Positions 8,684 to 17,300 of a stretch of 64,000 nucleotides of DNA are shown in pieces. The notes under the pieces are model-generated. The model made no database searches, was not told where the DNA came from, and saw only the letters and a list, made by a program, of their open reading frames with translations. Each line of letters starts with the position of its first letter. The stretch's first letter is position 1. The stretch comes from an uncultured bacterium (GTDB taxonomy: Bacteria > Patescibacteriota > Saccharimonadia > Saccharimonadales > Saccharimonadaceae), in assembly GCA_903832635.1 (NCBI GenBank), contig CAILCF010000005.1:172455-236454 (forward strand), in the 5' to 3' direction. The translations under genes and the position numbers were made by a program.

Positions 8684-9649
8684 CTATAAATCTTTCTCGT
8701 TTAGAGGCATGGCGTGAAGAACTGAGTTTTTCGTCAGTATCCCCGCCTTTGCACCGATTTTTGTAACTACCGAAGTTGAATTTGCACTGGCAAAGACGAT
8801 TGAATCTTTTAGTGATTTTCCAATTACCCATTGACTCAAAAAACCCGAACCAAACGCATCGCCCGCACCGGTTCTATCAATTACTTTTACGTCTTCGTAC
8901 ATTCCCGCCCGAACAATTGTTTGGCCGTCACTTGCCATTACGCCTTTCTGGCCGTCACTAACAATTACAACTGATACATGATTTAATAATTTTCGAACTA
9001 ATTCTTCCAAAGTTTCACCGTCGACAATCATTTGGGCTTCTTCTTTATTAACCAATAAGACATCAACATCCTCTAATAATGCCCTGAGTTTAGATATCTT
9101 TTTAAGCTCATCTTTTCCTGGGTTATAGCATACTTTTTTACCAAGTTCTTTGGCTTGGGAAAATAGTTCGTCCAAAATTTCCATGTCACCAGCCATACTG
9201 CTGATGTAAAGCCAATCAGCCGATGACCTACTTAAATCAAAATGCTTTATGTCGTAGTGGGTTGACGCACCACGGTATGTTAAAAACGTTCGTTCTCCAG
9301 TCGGTGCAATTAGTACGGTCGAGTAGCCTGTGTGATATTTTTCCGAATAACTAATATGCTTTGTGCCAACACCTTCATTATCCAGGTCCTTCAGGACGGC
9401 TTCACCAGCTGTGTCGTGGGCAATTGTACCCATAAATTCAACCTCCAAACCTTGGCGTGCAAATGTCACAGCAGCGTTTGTGGCGCCACCACCTGTGCTG
9501 AAATTAATGTCATCAACGTCGTTTTTTGAACCAAATTCGATTTTCAAGAATACTTTTTTATCAAACTTGTCTTCAAAGGGCATAAATTCGGGTGAATGGC
9601 TCATAAAAATGTCCTGAACAGCTGCCCCGATTGTCAGCATTTTAACCAC
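8684..9649 (-). CDS. PfkB-family carbohydrate kinase (ribokinase-like)
   Basis: A 321-residue PfkB/ribokinase-superfamily kinase that phosphorylates a sugar or nucleoside with ATP. Signature 1 is visible as FSTGGGATNAAVTFARQG near residues 50-67. The C-terminal signature 2 with the catalytic Asp and anion hole is DRTGAGDAFGSGF near 254-266. The substrate cannot be decided from sequence; the position at the end of a pentose-phosphate operon suggests ribose, fructose-phosphate or a nucleoside. The GTG start overlaps the aldolase stop (TAGTG); an internal ATG 9 bases later is an alternative start. Confidence 0.88.
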   Translation of the reverse strand: MVKMLTIGAAVQDIFMSHSPEFMPFEDKFDKKVFLKIEFGSKNDVDDINFSTGGGATNAAVTFARQGLEVEFMGTIAHDTAGEAVLKDLDNEGVGTKHISYSEKYHTGYSTVLIAPTGERTFLTYRGASTHYDIKHFDLSRSSADWLYISSMAGDMEILDELFSQAKELGKKVCYNPGKDELKKISKLRALLEDVDVLLVNKEEAQMIVDGETLEELVRKLLNHVSVVIVSDGQKGVMASDGQTIVRAGMYEDVKVIDRTGAGDAFGSGFLSQWVIGKSLKDSIVFASANSTSVVTKIGAKAGILTKNSVLHAMPLNEKDL

Positions 9650-10566
9650 TAAATTACCGCCTTGCCTGTGCTGTTAAATACACTAATTTTTTCCTCAACA
9701 ACTTTTTGGACAGCATTTTCGACTTCCGGCATCAATTTTACGACTGCGTATTGGTCGGGGTTTTCATCCAAAACTTCGTCCATTGTCGTCCGAAATGCAA
9801 AACGCAGGTCGGTGTTTACATTGACCTTACTGACACCGATTTTTGCTGCACTTTCAAAATAATGAAGTGGTGTATCACTGCCACCATGCAAACTAATAAA
9901 TTTTTTCGGATCAATTGCATCACGTATTCGCTGTAATAGATCGAGGTCTAATATTTTTGGTACTGGATATTTTCCATGCAAATTTCCTATTGCCGCTGCA
10001 AATGTATCTATCCCGGTTGCTTCAATAAATTCCTTGGCACTTTCCGGAGTACTGAAAGTTTTTTTAATTTCGTCGTAGTCAATTGCTTCTTTGAATACAT
10101 CCGATGAACCACCGAAGTAATGGGGTTCTCCTTCGACAACTGCACCGGTGTATTTAGCATATTCAACGACTTCACGCGTCCCATTGATAATTTCTTCATC
10201 CGAAGCGTCATGGTTACCTTGGCTGATATCAATATGTATAAACTCGTAACCGGCATCGATTGCAGCTTTGCAATCCTCGACCGTCGGACTGTGGTCCAGA
10301 TTAATATACATCTCAATTCCAAATTCTGCTTTATAGTTATCAACCATTTCGCGTACGTTTTGCAAACCCATGGATTGTACTTCATTTTTACTAAGCTCAA
10401 CCATTACGGGAGAATTTAATTTCTGAGCCGCTTTGGCAATTGCAATCAAAGTTTCCTGGTTATCTATATTAAAAGCACCGACCGCAAAGTGTTGCTCACG
10501 AGTTCTTTGTAACAATTGTCTGGCTTTTGAATTATTATCACGGATTTGTTCTAAAGTTATTGGCAT
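9649..10566 (-). CDS. fba: Class II fructose-bisphosphate aldolase
   Basis: Zinc-dependent aldolase interconverting fructose 1,6-bisphosphate with glyceraldehyde 3-phosphate and dihydroxyacetone phosphate. Family landmarks: AVGAFNIDN near the N-terminus, the metal ligands in NLDHSPTVEDC and GEPHYFGG, AAIGNLHGKYP, and the phosphate-binding SLHGGSD and VNVNTDLR segments. I start it at 10566 (MPITLEQI) because AAAGGA lies 6 bases upstream; the longer frame to 10599 overlaps the transketolase stop and lacks a Shine-Dalgarno. It links the pentose-phosphate operon to glycolysis. Confidence 0.95.
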   Translation of the reverse strand: MPITLEQIRDNNSKARQLLQRTREQHFAVGAFNIDNQETLIAIAKAAQKLNSPVMVELSKNEVQSMGLQNVREMVDNYKAEFGIEMYINLDHSPTVEDCKAAIDAGYEFIHIDISQGNHDASDEEIINGTREVVEYAKYTGAVVEGEPHYFGGSSDVFKEAIDYDEIKKTFSTPESAKEFIEATGIDTFAAAIGNLHGKYPVPKILDLDLLQRIRDAIDPKKFISLHGGSDTPLHYFESAAKIGVSKVNVNTDLRFAFRTTMDEVLDENPDQYAVVKLMPEVENAVQKVVEEKISVFNSTGKAVI

Positions 10567-10579
10567 TTTATATCCTTTC

Positions 10580-10595
10580 TTCGCCGTACGGCTAA
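10580..10595. repeat. Short palindrome, GCCGTACGGC core, copy 1
   Basis: TTCGCCGTACGGCTAA lies in the short gap between the transketolase stop and the aldolase Shine-Dalgarno. The same core recurs as a perfect 16-base palindrome at 49117-49132 and in a variant form around 36631-36680, so this is a small dispersed intergenic hairpin. Confidence 0.5.
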
Positions 10596-11594
10596 TCACA
10601 TTTCTCGATGATATTGTGGTTTATTTGTTATGAACTCCTCTGCAGTATTAGCAATATGTTCACCAGTCATGTTGAAATAATCGAATAGTTCCATTGGTTC
10701 ACCACTTTCCCCGAATCTATCCTGCATACCAACCCGAACTATCGGTGTCGGTAGTTGATTGCCTAAAAGTTCAGCAACTGCACCACCAAAACCACCAGCA
10801 ACTTGTGCTTCTTCGGCTGTTAAGACTCTACCGGTACGTTTGGCACTGGAAATTATTGTTTCACTGTCAAGAGGTTTTACAGTCGGTATGTGCACTACTT
10901 CGGCGTTGATTCCTTTTTCTGATAATAGATTTGCAGCTACCAATAATTGATACGTCATTGCCCCGGTTCCCATCAAGCTAATATCTGTTCCTTCGCGAAG
11001 AACATAGGCTTTCCCGACTTCAAAGGGTGAATTTTCAGTACTGATTATCGGTGTTTTTTCACGAGCGAGACGCAAATAACTTGGTTTACCGTTTTCGGCA
11101 ATTGCTTGAGTGGCTTTTTCAGCCTCGATACTATCACCGGGTACTATGACAATCATGTTTGGTATAACCCGCATCAGGGCAATATCTTCAAGCATCTGAT
11201 GTGTTGCACCGTCCGGCCCAACGCTAATGCCGGCATGCGATGCGATAATTTTTACAGGTTGGTCATTCAGTGCAATCGTTGTTTTGATTTGTTCCCAATT
11301 TCGACCCGGACTAAATGCAGCATAAGCAACAGCAAACGGAATCTTGCCGGCCATTGCTAGACCACTAGCCACAGTCACTAAATTTTGTTCAGAAATTCCA
11401 ATTTCTATAAATCTGTCTGGGAAAGTCTCGCGAAATAATCCAACCTGAGTGCTGTCGGTTAGGTCGGCACATAATGCAACTACTTTGTCATTAGTTCCGC
11501 CGATTGCTTTCAAGCCTTTACCAAATCCGGCTCGAATCGGCTCCATCACGACATTATCATTGAATAAATCAGGGTTCAATTGGTATTCATTCAT
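10596..11594 (-). CDS. Transketolase, C-terminal subunit
   Basis: The pyrimidine-binding plus C-terminal half of transketolase, 332 residues, encoded separately from the TPP-binding half. It shows the ALCADLTDST start, the glutamate-containing EIGISEQNLVTVASGLAMAG segment that activates thiamine diphosphate, the GISVGPDGATHQ motif, and a C-terminal domain ending in FGESGEPMELFDYF. With the N-terminal subunit directly upstream (4-base overlap) it forms one enzyme that moves two-carbon units between pentose, heptose and hexose phosphates. Confidence 0.95.
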   Translation of the reverse strand: MNEYQLNPDLFNDNVVMEPIRAGFGKGLKAIGGTNDKVVALCADLTDSTQVGLFRETFPDRFIEIGISEQNLVTVASGLAMAGKIPFAVAYAAFSPGRNWEQIKTTIALNDQPVKIIASHAGISVGPDGATHQMLEDIALMRVIPNMIVIVPGDSIEAEKATQAIAENGKPSYLRLAREKTPIISTENSPFEVGKAYVLREGTDISLMGTGAMTYQLLVAANLLSEKGINAEVVHIPTVKPLDSETIISSAKRTGRVLTAEEAQVAGGFGGAVAELLGNQLPTPIVRVGMQDRFGESGEPMELFDYFNMTGEHIANTAEEFITNKPQYHREM

Positions 11595-12457
11595 ATATTA
11601 GTTTCCTCTGGGTTTATGATGCTGTCCATAATCCCCAATTCATGCAAAGCTTTGGCAGCCTGTTCCGTATTTGGGGCTTTACCGTGCCATGCATAGTCGT
11701 ATTCCATAAAATCAACTCCCTTGCCAGCAATTGTGTAAGCAATAATTACACAAGGACGATTAGTAATAGCCTTGGCCATGTTAACCGAATCAATAATACT
11801 TTGAATATTGTGACCGTCAATTTCAATAACATGCCAACCAAACGATTCCCATTTGCTTTTTAAATCTTCAAGTGGCATTACCGTTTCGGTAGAACCGTCT
11901 ATTTGAATGTTGTTTCGATCTATAAATGCAATCAATTGTGTAAGTTTATATTTTCCAGCAAACATTGCGGCTTCCCAAACATTACCTTCGTCCAGTTCAC
12001 CATCACCCATAACAACATAGACAAACCTGTGTTTGCTATTTTCAAGATATTGAAGAGAATACGCATAGCCGGATGCTTGTGACAAACCACTACCAAGAGG
12101 TCCACTGGTGTTTTCAAGCCCGGGTAGTTTTACTCTTTCCGGGTGGCCCTGCAATCGGCTTCCGAGTTTTCTTAGGGTTTGTAATTCAGCTTTTTCAAAA
12201 TAACCTGCTTCAGCCATTGCAGCATATTGAATCGGAACCGTATGACCATTGCTTAAAATAAAAATATCTCGATCAGTCCATGCGGGATTTTTTGGGTCAA
12301 TTTTCATAATGTTGAAATATAAAGCGGTGACAATTTCTGCCAAATCTAATGATCCAGCGGTATGACCACTTTTAGCAGCCTCTAACATGCAAATAACATC
12401 GATACGCAAATCATTGGCTTTTTTTTGTAAATCAGCAAGACTTAGCTGTTTGCCCAT
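11591..12457 (-). CDS. Transketolase, N-terminal subunit
   Basis: The thiamine-diphosphate- and Mg-binding half of transketolase, 288 residues. Landmarks are AKSGHTAGSLDLAEIVTALY near residue 29, SNGHTVPIQYA, the conserved EGRL-equivalent region LQGHPE, and the TPP motif GDGELDEGNVWEA followed by the metal ligand in IDRNNIQIDG. Split transketolases are common in streamlined bacteria and archaea. It follows rpe by 4 bases and overlaps the C-terminal subunit gene, so stoichiometric expression is expected. Confidence 0.95.
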   Translation of the reverse strand: MGKQLSLADLQKKANDLRIDVICMLEAAKSGHTAGSLDLAEIVTALYFNIMKIDPKNPAWTDRDIFILSNGHTVPIQYAAMAEAGYFEKAELQTLRKLGSRLQGHPERVKLPGLENTSGPLGSGLSQASGYAYSLQYLENSKHRFVYVVMGDGELDEGNVWEAAMFAGKYKLTQLIAFIDRNNIQIDGSTETVMPLEDLKSKWESFGWHVIEIDGHNIQSIIDSVNMAKAITNRPCVIIAYTIAGKGVDFMEYDYAWHGKAPNTEQAAKALHELGIMDSIINPEETNI

Positions 12458-12461
12458 CCAA

Positions 12462-13106
12462 TTATATAATCCCTTGTTTGTTAATTTCTTGTATCATTGT
12501 AGCATAAACACTAGAGGGATCCTCGGCGTTTGCCAATGCTCCGCCAACGTTTAAAACATCGACTCCGCCCTGAGTTAATGTGAATGCATTGTCGATGCTG
12601 ACACCTCCATCCCATCCGATTTCAACACTTGGATTAATCGCTTTGATAAGTCGAACTTTTTCAAGTTGCATCAAACTTGCCGTTCCACCATAATGACCAA
12701 GATCCCCGGAGAAAACTAAAACATGATCCGCTGCTCTAATAATGTCAGCGACTGTTTCCGGCACCGTCGGCTTCAAAAGAGCAACCCCTGCTTTTATACC
12801 GAATTTCTTGATTTTTTCAATCAACGGTAATAAATTTACATCGGTTTCAACATGGAAAATAATCAGATGTGGCTTTAAAGCAATTAACTGATCAATATAA
12901 TCTAATGGGTGTGCAACCATAGCATGAATATCGATAATCCACTCGGCTGGCCACCAAATTTTTTCAGGTCCGACTAGAAATACCGGAGCAAACTCGCCAT
13001 CGCTGATATCAACTTGAACACGTTGGGCAAATGGTGAATATTTTTCAACGACCGCTTTATATTGATCCTCGGTCTCTACAGTGATACATGGTGAAATAAT
13101 ACTCAT
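12462..13106 (-). CDS. rpe: Ribulose-phosphate 3-epimerase-like protein
   Basis: A 214-residue TIM-barrel protein of the ribulose-phosphate epimerase family that interconverts ribulose 5-phosphate and xylulose 5-phosphate. Visible features are VQVDISDGEFAP (substrate-facing Asp in the second strand), HAMVAHPLDYI, the KAGVALLKPTVPE segment, and the phosphate-binding IGWDGGVSIDNA followed by NVGGALA. The first metal-binding His region is divergent compared with Escherichia coli Rpe, so the call is to family; the operon position between rpiB and transketolase supports it. Confidence 0.85.
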   Translation of the reverse strand: MSIISPCITVETEDQYKAVVEKYSPFAQRVQVDISDGEFAPVFLVGPEKIWWPAEWIIDIHAMVAHPLDYIDQLIALKPHLIIFHVETDVNLLPLIEKIKKFGIKAGVALLKPTVPETVADIIRAADHVLVFSGDLGHYGGTASLMQLEKVRLIKAINPSVEIGWDGGVSIDNAFTLTQGGVDVLNVGGALANAEDPSSVYATMIQEINKQGII

Positions 13107-13556
13107 CTAGAACTCATCAATCTGGGCATTCCGACGTTTAAAGCGAACAGCGTCAGCGAATGGTGTATTTAGCCAAGTCTCGATTATGCCTTCCCATGCT
13201 GAGTCATCGTCCTCTAAAATCCTTGACGGCAAACATAAAATATTACTATCGTTATCGTTCCTAGTCATCTTGGCCTCAAAGGCGTCCCATATCACGCTGG
13301 CGCGAATTCCATGGAATCTGTTTGCAGCCATCGCCATTCCTTGTCCACCACCGCACAATAAAATTCCGCGCGGGTCTTTGTCGTCGCTTCCGATAATTTG
13401 TAGTGCCGCTGCGGCAGCAAATTCTGGAAAATCATCATTCGAATCAAGCGTTTTGTCCCCTACGTCTTCGACGTCATAGCCATGTTTGGCTAAATACGCA
13501 AATACTTTGCCTTTTAAATGAAAGCCTTGATGATCACTACCAAGATATATCTTCAT
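13107..13556 (-). CDS. rpiB: Ribose 5-phosphate isomerase B
   Basis: RpiB interconverts ribose 5-phosphate and ribulose 5-phosphate. The N-terminus has the family's YLGSDHQGFHLKG substrate-binding motif, and GILLCGGGQGMAMAANR contains the region with the catalytic Cys in the RpiB clade. At 149 residues it has the usual length. It is the first gene of the rpiB-rpe-tkt-tkt-fba-pfkB operon and divergent from relA. The ATG lacks a Shine-Dalgarno and a TATACT box lies 7 bases upstream. Confidence 0.95.
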   Translation of the reverse strand: MKIYLGSDHQGFHLKGKVFAYLAKHGYDVEDVGDKTLDSNDDFPEFAAAAALQIIGSDDKDPRGILLCGGGQGMAMAANRFHGIRASVIWDAFEAKMTRNDNDSNILCLPSRILEDDDSAWEGIIETWLNTPFADAVRFKRRNAQIDEF

Positions 13557-13563
13557 AGTATAA

Positions 13564-13569
13564 AGTATA
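13564..13569 (-). promoter_or_regulatory. -10 box of the rpiB operon, predicted leaderless
   Basis: Minus-strand TATACT with 7 bases to the rpiB ATG at 13556. A second TATACT abuts the ATG directly and is too close to be the functional -10. It would drive the whole sugar-phosphate operon. Confidence 0.5.
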
Positions 13570-13615
13570 AGCGTAATATAGCTGTTTATGCAAGCAGGTT
13601 ATCCCAAAAATACAG

Positions 13616-13621
13616 TATAAT
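13616..13621 (+). promoter_or_regulatory. -10 box of relA/spoT, predicted leaderless
   Basis: Plus-strand TATAAT with 7 bases to the ATG at 13629. No Shine-Dalgarno lies between them. The -35 region is not recognisable. It shares a short divergent control region with rpiB. Confidence 0.55.
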
Positions 13622-13628
13622 TAATTAT

Positions 13629-15152
13629 ATGAAAAAGGGTGACTTAATTGAACACGCCAGACAATACTATGACTTAGAACAAGTTAATAGACTTGAGTAC
13701 GCCGTTAATTTTGCTTCAACTGCCCACAAAGGACAAAACCGTCTCAGCGGTGAACCCTATATTATTCACCCTCTTATAACAGCAGACACCCTTATATCCT
13801 GGGGGATGGATATTGATAGCGCCATTGCCGGTGTATTGCACGACACGGTTGAGGATGCCGGAGTAGAACTAGGTCAGATTGAAAGCTTATTTGGTCACGA
13901 CGTTGCCCTTTTAGTTGACGGTGTAACAAAAGTTTCCCAAGCCAGTAGTGAAATGAAGAAATTCGAAACTTACCTTCCAAAAACTAAAGACAACTTGTCA
14001 AAACTTTTAATCGCAATCGGACAAGATGTTAGGGTAATTATTATTAAATTAGCTGATAGACTTCATAATTTAAAAACCTTGCAATATTTACCTCCGGAAA
14101 AACAAAAAAAGATTGCTCGTGAATCATTGGAAGTATTTGGACCGATGGCTGATAAGTTGGGCATGGGTCGTGTCAGAATGGAAATTGAAGAGCTAGCCTT
14201 TAGTTATCTGGATCCAGTAGAATACAAAAAAATGAAAATTCTTTTGAAAAAACGTCTTGGCAAGAGTACCAGAAAACTTGGCAAAATTCGTAGCGAGGTT
14301 GATAGCGCCCTGAAACAACACAATATTAGTGCCGATATCAATGGTCGGGTAAAAAGTATATATAGTTTGCATAAAAAACTTGCCAAGGTTAATGGAAACA
14401 TTGACGATATCTACGATTTGATGGCACTCCGCATCGTTGTTGAAAAAAAAGAGGATTGTTATATTGTACTTGGCATATTACACAGTCTGTATAAACCTAT
14501 GGTGAGTCGGATTAAGGATTATATCTCTACCCCAAAACCCAATGGTTATCAAAGTTTGCACACTACTGTTATTACACCGACCGAGCAGATTGTTGAGTTC
14601 CAGATTCGCACTGAAAAAATGCACGAATTTGCAGAACGAGGCTTAGCCGCCAGTTTCCATTATCATGATCAAAAAATAACAAAGGATTACATTGAAAAAA
14701 GAAATGTCACAAGTTTACCTCAGAATCTTCATTGGATTTCTGAGCTTCAAGAAGTCGTTGGGAAACTAAAAGAAGGTGAAGAAATATCCAAAGACCAGCT
14801 AGATATAGATTTATTCGGTGACCGGATTTTTGTTCACTCACCGAAGGGCGATATATATGATTTACCGGAAGGCGCCTTACCGCTTGACTTTGCATATCTT
14901 GTTCACAGTGATGTTGGTAGAAATGCCTATAGCTTTCGTGTTAATGGAAAAATTCATGCCTTTGATAAACCACTTAAAAATGGCGACATTATCGAAGTTG
15001 TAACGAAAAAATCATCTCAACCAAAACAGTCATGGCGTCAATTGGTAACGACGACCCATGCCCGCAATAAACTCCAAGCTCAACTTCGACAATCAAGTGT
15101 TGTTGGGATGATAAGTACCGCCACAAGTATTCTGCGGAGAAAGAGTTATTAA
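13629..15152 (+). CDS. RelA/SpoT-family (p)ppGpp synthetase/hydrolase, short form
   Basis: Controls the alarmone (p)ppGpp. From MKKGDLIEHA the protein has 507 residues. The hydrolase domain is intact (TAHKGQNR, EPYIIHPL and the HDTVEDAG signature). The synthetase domain shows RIKDYISTPKPNGYQSLHTTV. A TGS domain follows (DRIFVHSPKGDIYDLPEGA to AYSFRVNG). The C-terminal zinc-finger and ACT/RRM domains of full-length RelA or SpoT (about 700 residues) are missing; the protein ends about 35 residues after TGS. I start at 13629, not the longer frame from 13518, because the added N-terminus overlaps rpiB and the promoter. Confidence 0.92.
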   Translation: MKKGDLIEHARQYYDLEQVNRLEYAVNFASTAHKGQNRLSGEPYIIHPLITADTLISWGMDIDSAIAGVLHDTVEDAGVELGQIESLFGHDVALLVDGVTKVSQASSEMKKFETYLPKTKDNLSKLLIAIGQDVRVIIIKLADRLHNLKTLQYLPPEKQKKIARESLEVFGPMADKLGMGRVRMEIEELAFSYLDPVEYKKMKILLKKRLGKSTRKLGKIRSEVDSALKQHNISADINGRVKSIYSLHKKLAKVNGNIDDIYDLMALRIVVEKKEDCYIVLGILHSLYKPMVSRIKDYISTPKPNGYQSLHTTVITPTEQIVEFQIRTEKMHEFAERGLAASFHYHDQKITKDYIEKRNVTSLPQNLHWISELQEVVGKLKEGEEISKDQLDIDLFGDRIFVHSPKGDIYDLPEGALPLDFAYLVHSDVGRNAYSFRVNGKIHAFDKPLKNGDIIEVVTKKSSQPKQSWRQLVTTTHARNKLQAQLRQSSVVGMISTATSILRRKSY

Positions 15153-15155
15153 TAT

Positions 15156-15830
15156 ATGAAACTTGTAATAGCGATATCTAAAGTTAGCGACGGGAATATG
15201 TTAATTAAATCTGACAAGGAAAATCCTGAAGTGATATCAAATCGAAAAATATTCCTTGAAAAAAACAACATAGATATTAATCAAACTACCTTAGTAAGTA
15301 CGATTTATGAAGGTAATGATTTTTGTCGTTACCACGAAATTGGTACGAACGAAAAAGCTGCCGGGATGTTTGACGATAAAGTATTAGTGGCTGATGCTTT
15401 GGTTACAAAAGAAATGAATCATGCCTTATTTCTTCCGATTGCTGATTGTGTTGGAGCGGTAATATATGATACGAAGAAGAATATATTGATGCTAACACAT
15501 CTGGGGCGACATGCGCTTGAACAGAATGGTGGCTATAAATCAGTTAGATATCTTATCGAAGATTTTGGCTGTAAACAATCTGATTTGAAGGTATTTTTGT
15601 CTCCCGCGCCGGGTGTAGAATCCTACCCTCTTTACAACTTCGACAATCGTTCGTTAAAAGATGTAACTATTGAACAATTTGAATCAGCTGGTGTGACTCA
15701 AAAAAATATAAACGTCAATCCGGCCGATACAACTAAAGATACTGATTATTTTTCACACAGCAAATTCTTGAAGGGAAATCAACAAACAGACGGCAGATTC
15801 GCCATTGTTGCAATGATGACAAACGCCTAG
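15156..15830 (+). CDS. YfiH/DUF152-family protein (polyphenol-oxidase/purine-nucleoside-phosphorylase type)
   Basis: A 224-residue member of the YfiH/YlmD/LACC1 family, which cleaves purine nucleosides and was originally described as a multicopper polyphenol oxidase. The conserved Cys is in PIADCVGAVIYD and a metal-binding His in LTHLGRHALEQNGG; SPAPG replaces the more common GPxIG. The first conserved His (in the usual S-x-V-H-G segment) is not obvious: the equivalent region reads STIYEGND, so activity is uncertain. It lies 3 bases after relA and is presumably co-transcribed; its 3' end converges with ppa by 4 bases. Confidence 0.75.
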   Translation: MKLVIAISKVSDGNMLIKSDKENPEVISNRKIFLEKNNIDINQTTLVSTIYEGNDFCRYHEIGTNEKAAGMFDDKVLVADALVTKEMNHALFLPIADCVGAVIYDTKKNILMLTHLGRHALEQNGGYKSVRYLIEDFGCKQSDLKVFLSPAPGVESYPLYNFDNRSLKDVTIEQFESAGVTQKNINVNPADTTKDTDYFSHSKFLKGNQQTDGRFAIVAMMTNA

Positions 15831-16360
15831 ACGACCCGGTTTGATTGCTCGTCCCAAGTCCAAATAGATTTATTAATTTCTTTTTTTGCATCATCAATAT
15901 CACCCCAGCCAATAACCTTTGTGCAGTTCAAGCTTTTATAGTCTTTGTAGTGTTTAAAAAAATGAGTAATTTTATCAATTTGATGTTTTGGAATATCTGC
16001 CAAGATATTAATAGTTTCATTGTCGAACGGCGTTGTAATTATTTTATCGTCGCTTTCACCTTCGTCATTAAACCGCATAACACCTACAATTTTTGTTTTC
16101 AAGCTAACTCCTGTTTGGATAGCTTTGTCAGATATTACTAAAACATCCAATTCGTCATCATCTTCATTCAAAGTACGAGGAATAAATCCATAATTAGTCG
16201 GAAAAGTAAAAGACGATAAATTAGTTCTATCCACCTTAAATTCAGCCGACTGTCTATGCCATTCGATTTTATCAATACTGCCGATTGGTATTTCGATAAC
16301 CACATTAGCAAACCCGTTTTCAATATCACCAGGCTCTAGCTCTTTGTCAAAATCCTTCAT
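15827..16360 (-). CDS. ppa: Inorganic pyrophosphatase, family I
   Basis: Hydrolyses pyrophosphate made by biosynthetic reactions. The 177-residue length and landmarks fit family I: VVIEIPIGSIDKIEW, the NYGFIPRT segment, and the acidic metal-binding stretch EDDDELDVLVISD. The start has an AGGAG Shine-Dalgarno (16369-16373). It is downstream of trxB in the same direction with an 11-base gap. Confidence 0.93.
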   Translation of the reverse strand: MKDFDKELEPGDIENGFANVVIEIPIGSIDKIEWHRQSAEFKVDRTNLSSFTFPTNYGFIPRTLNEDDDELDVLVISDKAIQTGVSLKTKIVGVMRFNDEGESDDKIITTPFDNETINILADIPKHQIDKITHFFKHYKDYKSLNCTKVIGWGDIDDAKKEINKSIWTWDEQSNRVV

Positions 16361-16371
16361 TGCCTCATCTC

Positions 16372-17298
16372 CTAGTTTTGCAAATATTCGCGGATACTGT
16401 GTGCTACCGTGGCACCTTCACCTACCGCACTGGCAATTTGCATGGTTGATCCGCTTCTAACGTCACCACTGGCAAAAATACCTGGAATATTCGTTTGTAA
16501 ATTCAAGTCGGTTTTAATAAAGCCGGTTTCATCAAGTTTGACGCCACTACCCTTTAAAAATTCAGTGTTTGGTTTCAGTCCGGCAAAAATAAATACTCCG
16601 TCGGCATAAACATTTATCGGTTTACCTTTTTTAGTTGCTTTAACATGGGTAACTTTGCCGTTAATCGCAACAATTTCATTTGTTGAAGTTTCCAAATGGA
16701 TTGTAATTTTACCATTATCAACCAACTTTTGAAGTTTCTTTTGCAACACATCGCTAGCCTTAACCGAACTCCGAACTAACATGTCAATGTGATCAGCAAA
16801 TATCGTTAAATAAATTGATTCCTGGACAGCAGAATTACCGCCTCCAACTACAACTAATCGTTTGCCTTTATAAAAAGCACCGTCACAAGTTGCACAGTAA
16901 TGTACGCCTTTACCATAGTATTCAGCTTCGCCGGGAACATTGATTTTTCCATATGAACTGCCGGTGGCAATTAACACGGCTTTTGTTTTTAAATCGACGC
17001 CATCAACTTTTACAATTTTATATTCACCCTTATCGCAAATTGATTCGACTGTGCCATATTCAATAACTGCGCCGAATCGTTTGGCTTGCTTTTCCAATTG
17101 TTGGGCCAGCAAATATCCTTCTATTCCCTCCGGGAAACCCGGATAATTATCAACTTTATCAGTGATTGCCGCTAAACCTCCAACCGTAGCTTTTTCATAA
17201 ATAATAGTCTCGATATCTTCGCGGGTAGAGTAAAGCGCAGCCGTTAGTGAACTCGGACCGGCACCTATCATTATTATTTGATGAATTTTTTCAGTCAT
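16372..17298 (-). CDS. trxB: Thioredoxin reductase
   Basis: A 308-residue low-molecular-weight thioredoxin reductase. The FAD-binding GAGPSSLTAALY is at the N-terminus, the redox-active CATCDG near residue 136, the NADPH-binding GGGNSAVQES near 152, and the C-terminal GIFASGDVRSGSTMQIASAVGEG. It would reduce the thioredoxin encoded at 56960-57277. It is 2 bases from the FKBP gene, forming FKBP-trxB-ppa. Confidence 0.95.
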   Translation of the reverse strand: MTEKIHQIIMIGAGPSSLTAALYSTREDIETIIYEKATVGGLAAITDKVDNYPGFPEGIEGYLLAQQLEKQAKRFGAVIEYGTVESICDKGEYKIVKVDGVDLKTKAVLIATGSSYGKINVPGEAEYYGKGVHYCATCDGAFYKGKRLVVVGGGNSAVQESIYLTIFADHIDMLVRSSVKASDVLQKKLQKLVDNGKITIHLETSTNEIVAINGKVTHVKATKKGKPINVYADGVFIFAGLKPNTEFLKGSGVKLDETGFIKTDLNLQTNIPGIFASGDVRSGSTMQIASAVGEGATVAHSIREYLQN

Positions 17299-17300
17299 CG

